DNA of 32,824 nucleotides from JAQGJA01 sp965651535 (lineage in GTDB: Bacteria; Pseudomonadota; Alphaproteobacteria; Micavibrionales; SZUA-601), in assembly GCA_965651535.1 (NCBI GenBank), contig CBFGSX010000003.1, forward strand, positions 1-32,824, in the 5' to 3' direction. The notes beneath the pieces were generated by a model, which saw only the letters and a program-made list of their open reading frames with translations, had not been told where the DNA came from and did no database searches. Position 1 is the first letter of the stretch, and every line of letters starts with the position of its first letter. Positions 31,001 to 32,824 of this stretch are shown piece by piece. The position numbers and the translations under genes were made by a program.

Positions 31001-32311
31001 ATGACCCTCGCCACCGTCACCAAAGATCAGGACTTCAAAGTCAAGGATATGAGCCTTGCCGAATGGGGCCGCAAGGAAATCACCATCGCCGAAACGGAAA
31101 TGCCGGGACTGATGGCGCTGCGCGCCGAGTACAAAGGCAAGAACCCGCTCAAGGGCGCGCGCATCGCGGGCTGCCTGCACATGACGATTCAAACCGCCGT
31201 GCTGATCGAAACGCTCGTGGATCTAGGCGCCGAAGTCCGCTGGTCGTCCTGCAACATTTTCTCGACGCAAGACCAGGCCGCCGCCGCCATCGCCGCGCGC
31301 GGCATTCCGGTTTTCGCGTGGAAAGGCCTGACCGAAGAAGAATACTGGTGGTGCGTCGAAAAAACCCTGTTCGGCCCGAATGGCTGGAAGCCGAATTTGC
31401 TGCTGGATGACGGCGGCGATATGACGATCTTCGCGCACGAAAAATTCCCCGAGCTGCTCGCCGACATCAAGGGTGTTTCGGAAGAAACCACGACGGGCGT
31501 GCATCGCCTGTATGAAATGGCGAAGAAAGGCACGCTGAAAATTCCGGCGATCAACGTTAATGACTCTGTCACGAAATCGAAATTTGACAATCTCTATGGC
31601 TGCCGCGAAAGCCTCGTCGACGGCATCAAGCGCGCCACCGATGTGATGATGGCCGGCAAGATCGCCTGTGTGGCCGGTTTCGGCGATGTCGGCAAAGGCT
31701 CCGCCGCCTCGCTTCGCACGCAAGGCGCGCGCGTCTTGGTGACCGAGGTCGATCCGATCTGCGCGCTTCAGGCCGCGATGGAAGGCTATCAGGTCGTCAC
31801 CATGGAAGACGCCGCCCCCATCGCCGATATCTTCGTCACGGCAACCGGCAACATGGAGATCATCACCATGGATCACATGCGCGCAATGAAAGACCGCGCC
31901 ATTGTGTGCAATATCGGTCACTTTGATAATGAGATCGATACCCAAGGCCTGCGCAATCTGAAATGGCACAATGTCAAGCCGCAGGTCGATGAGATCGAAT
32001 TCCCCGACGGCAAGCGCATCATCCTGTTGGCCGAAGGCCGCCTGGTGAATTTGGGCTGCGGCACGGGTCACCCGTCCTTCGTCATGTCGGCTTCCTTCAC
32101 CAACCAGACCATCGCCCAGATCGAGCTGTGGCAGAATGCGGACAAATACGAGAACAAGGTCTATGTGCTGCCGAAACATCTCGACGAGAAAGTGGCGCGT
32201 CTGCATCTCGACAAGCTCGGCGTAAAACTCAGCAAGCTCTCCAAGAAACAGGCCGAGTATATCGGCGTCAATGAGTCCGGCCCGTTCAAAGGCGACGCGT
32301 ATCGTTATTAA
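31001..32311 (+). CDS. ahcY: Adenosylhomocysteinase
   Basis: A 436-residue NAD-dependent enzyme that splits S-adenosylhomocysteine to adenosine and homocysteine, keeping methylation reactions running. Substrate residues lie in GCLHMTIQTAVLIE (His60), DDGGD (136-140) and NVNDSVTKSKFDN (Lys194, Asp198). The NAD loop is GFGDVGKG (226-233), and the C-terminus ends in the usual FKGDAYRY. AAGGAG lies six bases before the ATG. Several methyltransferases in this window (UbiG, PrmC) produce its substrate. Location after the PTS genes is common in Alphaproteobacteria. It is followed by a repeat that may end transcription. Confidence 0.97.
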   Translation: MTLATVTKDQDFKVKDMSLAEWGRKEITIAETEMPGLMALRAEYKGKNPLKGARIAGCLHMTIQTAVLIETLVDLGAEVRWSSCNIFSTQDQAAAAIAARGIPVFAWKGLTEEEYWWCVEKTLFGPNGWKPNLLLDDGGDMTIFAHEKFPELLADIKGVSEETTTGVHRLYEMAKKGTLKIPAINVNDSVTKSKFDNLYGCRESLVDGIKRATDVMMAGKIACVAGFGDVGKGSAASLRTQGARVLVTEVDPICALQAAMEGYQVVTMEDAAPIADIFVTATGNMEIITMDHMRAMKDRAIVCNIGHFDNEIDTQGLRNLKWHNVKPQVDEIEFPDGKRIILLAEGRLVNLGCGTGHPSFVMSASFTNQTIAQIELWQNADKYENKVYVLPKHLDEKVARLHLDKLGVKLSKLSKKQAEYIGVNESGPFKGDAYRY

Positions 32312-32313
32312 GA

Positions 32314-32382
32314 GCCCTCTCCCGCTCGCGCCTTTCGGCGCTCACGACCTCTCCCTTTCAGGGAGAGGGTCGGGGTGAGGGC
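32314..32382. repeat. CCTCTCCC-type palindromic repeat after ahcY
   Basis: CCTCTCCC (32348-32355) and GGGAGAGG (32361-32368) form a perfect stem with a 5-base loop. An outer pair, GCCCTCTCCC on the left and GGGGTGAGGGC on the right, gives a larger fold. The composition is that of a widespread intergenic repeat type in proteobacteria. It is placed to end ahcY transcription. Confidence 0.6.
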
Positions 32383-32422
32383 TTCCCCTTCCAAATCAAC
32401 TGTGGCAAAATCAAGGGCGCAA

Positions 32423-32824
32423 ATGCCTGACGATTTTTCCCCCGATCCGATCCCGAAAAAGCCCGGTAAAATCCGCCGCGCGCTGAAGCGCGCGCGCGCC
32501 TATGCCTGGCCCGCGGGGAAAACTTTTCTCGACACCGAAGCCGAGAACAACCGCCTGCGCCAGCTTCTGGAGCAATCCCCCCAAGCCTATGCGATCTGGT
32601 CGGATGCGGGTGAAAGCGCCGTGTCGCCGCTTTTGCCGCGCTGGCTGGGCGTTAAAAAAATCAACGGCGTCGACGATGTGATTTACGCCCTCGCCCCGTC
32701 GGATGCCGCCGCGCTCGAAGGGCTGTGGCAACGTCTTGACCGCGACGGGCAACCGTTCAGCTTGCGCGCCAAGACCGCCGACGAGCAGCGCATTCTGGGC
32801 ATTCAGGCCGAGCGCCGTCGCGGC
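32423..32824 (+). CDS. Probable PAS-domain sensor protein, N-terminal part
   Basis: An open frame of 134 codons running off the right edge. The first 35 residues are basic (KKPGKIRRALKRARAYAW) and the next part is a short helix (LDTEAENNRLRQLLEQ), followed by about 80 residues resembling a PAS fold: QAYAIWSDAGESAVSPLLPRWLG ... LEGLWQRLDRDGQPFSLRAKTADEQRILGIQAE. The dG-x-pF followed by rT-dG-like pattern is typical of PAS domains in sensor histidine kinases. A histidine kinase downstream part cannot be seen, so this is a suggestion. No strong ribosome binding site is visible before 32423. Confidence 0.5.
   Translation, partial: MPDDFSPDPIPKKPGKIRRALKRARAYAWPAGKTFLDTEAENNRLRQLLEQSPQAYAIWSDAGESAVSPLLPRWLGVKKINGVDDVIYALAPSDAAALEGLWQRLDRDGQPFSLRAKTADEQRILGIQAERRRG

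Noticed and set aside
31223..32206. 327-residue open frame antisense to ahcY
   Set aside because: It mirrors the codon bias of ahcY, which is unmistakable on the other strand.
1..32824. CRISPR arrays, transposase genes, integrases or rRNA
   Set aside because: No regular spaced repeats, no transposase or recombinase motifs and no rRNA sequence were seen on either strand.

Overview
This 32.8 kb window is a chromosomal segment from an alphaproteobacterium. The lineage call rests on several points seen together: a DUF4167 protein beside prmC and prfA, a mannose-type PTS IIA / HPr / enzyme I cluster next to ahcY, RodZ near prfA, a 17-kDa-antigen-like glycine-zipper lipoprotein, moderately high GC, and a candidate alphaproteobacterial RpoH promoter before clpB. 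The family cannot be fixed from these data. Most of the window is housekeeping DNA with short intergenic gaps, many of them holding small palindromic repeats.

Layout. The left edge holds the first 18 codons of tuf (EF-Tu) behind tRNA-Gly(TCC), both on the minus strand. Next come an LD-carboxypeptidase overlapping a divergent DUF62/SAM-hydrolase-like protein (minus), galE (plus), an EamA-type transporter (minus), a HupE/UreJ-like membrane protein, an SH3-NlpC/P60 peptidase and an exported protein of unknown function (plus). Then gyrB, rpoN and a MipA/OmpV porin-like protein run on the minus strand. A glycine-zipper lipoprotein and fabI are on the plus strand. clpB, a DUF4167 gene, prmC-prfA and rodZ are on the minus strand. 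A tightly coupled plus-strand operon ubiG / ubiquinone hydroxylase / rodA follows, with 4-bp overlaps. After a 170-bp inverted-repeat element come three poorly known minus-strand genes (one looks like an orphan GvpL/F homologue) and comM on the plus strand.

The region between comM and the PTS operon (about 26.46-27.92 kb) is the accessory part. It holds an AT-rich islet with a mosaic gene on the minus strand: a GC-rich N-terminal half (peptidoglycan-binding-like domain plus a phage Mu gpF / SPP1 gp7-like CRC motif) fused to an AT-rich C-terminal half (lytic-transglycosylase-like). A small two-helix membrane protein overlaps its 3' end. Beyond that lies a 55-bp relic of the mosaic gene's own 5' end carrying a nonsense codon. 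Its own near-consensus promoter overlaps two copies of a 10-bp direct repeat. This looks like a polymorphic effector/immunity-type locus that has undergone C-terminal module exchange, and it is the most interesting item here.

The right end carries a regulatory PTS phosphorelay (IIA, HPr, EI), a short unknown gene with a probable leaderless promoter, ahcY with an unusual structured upstream region, and the start of a probable PAS-domain protein. A second notable observation is a roughly 63-bp palindromic repeat lying in frame inside prmC. It adds about 21 residues, much as Rickettsia palindromic elements do in protein genes.
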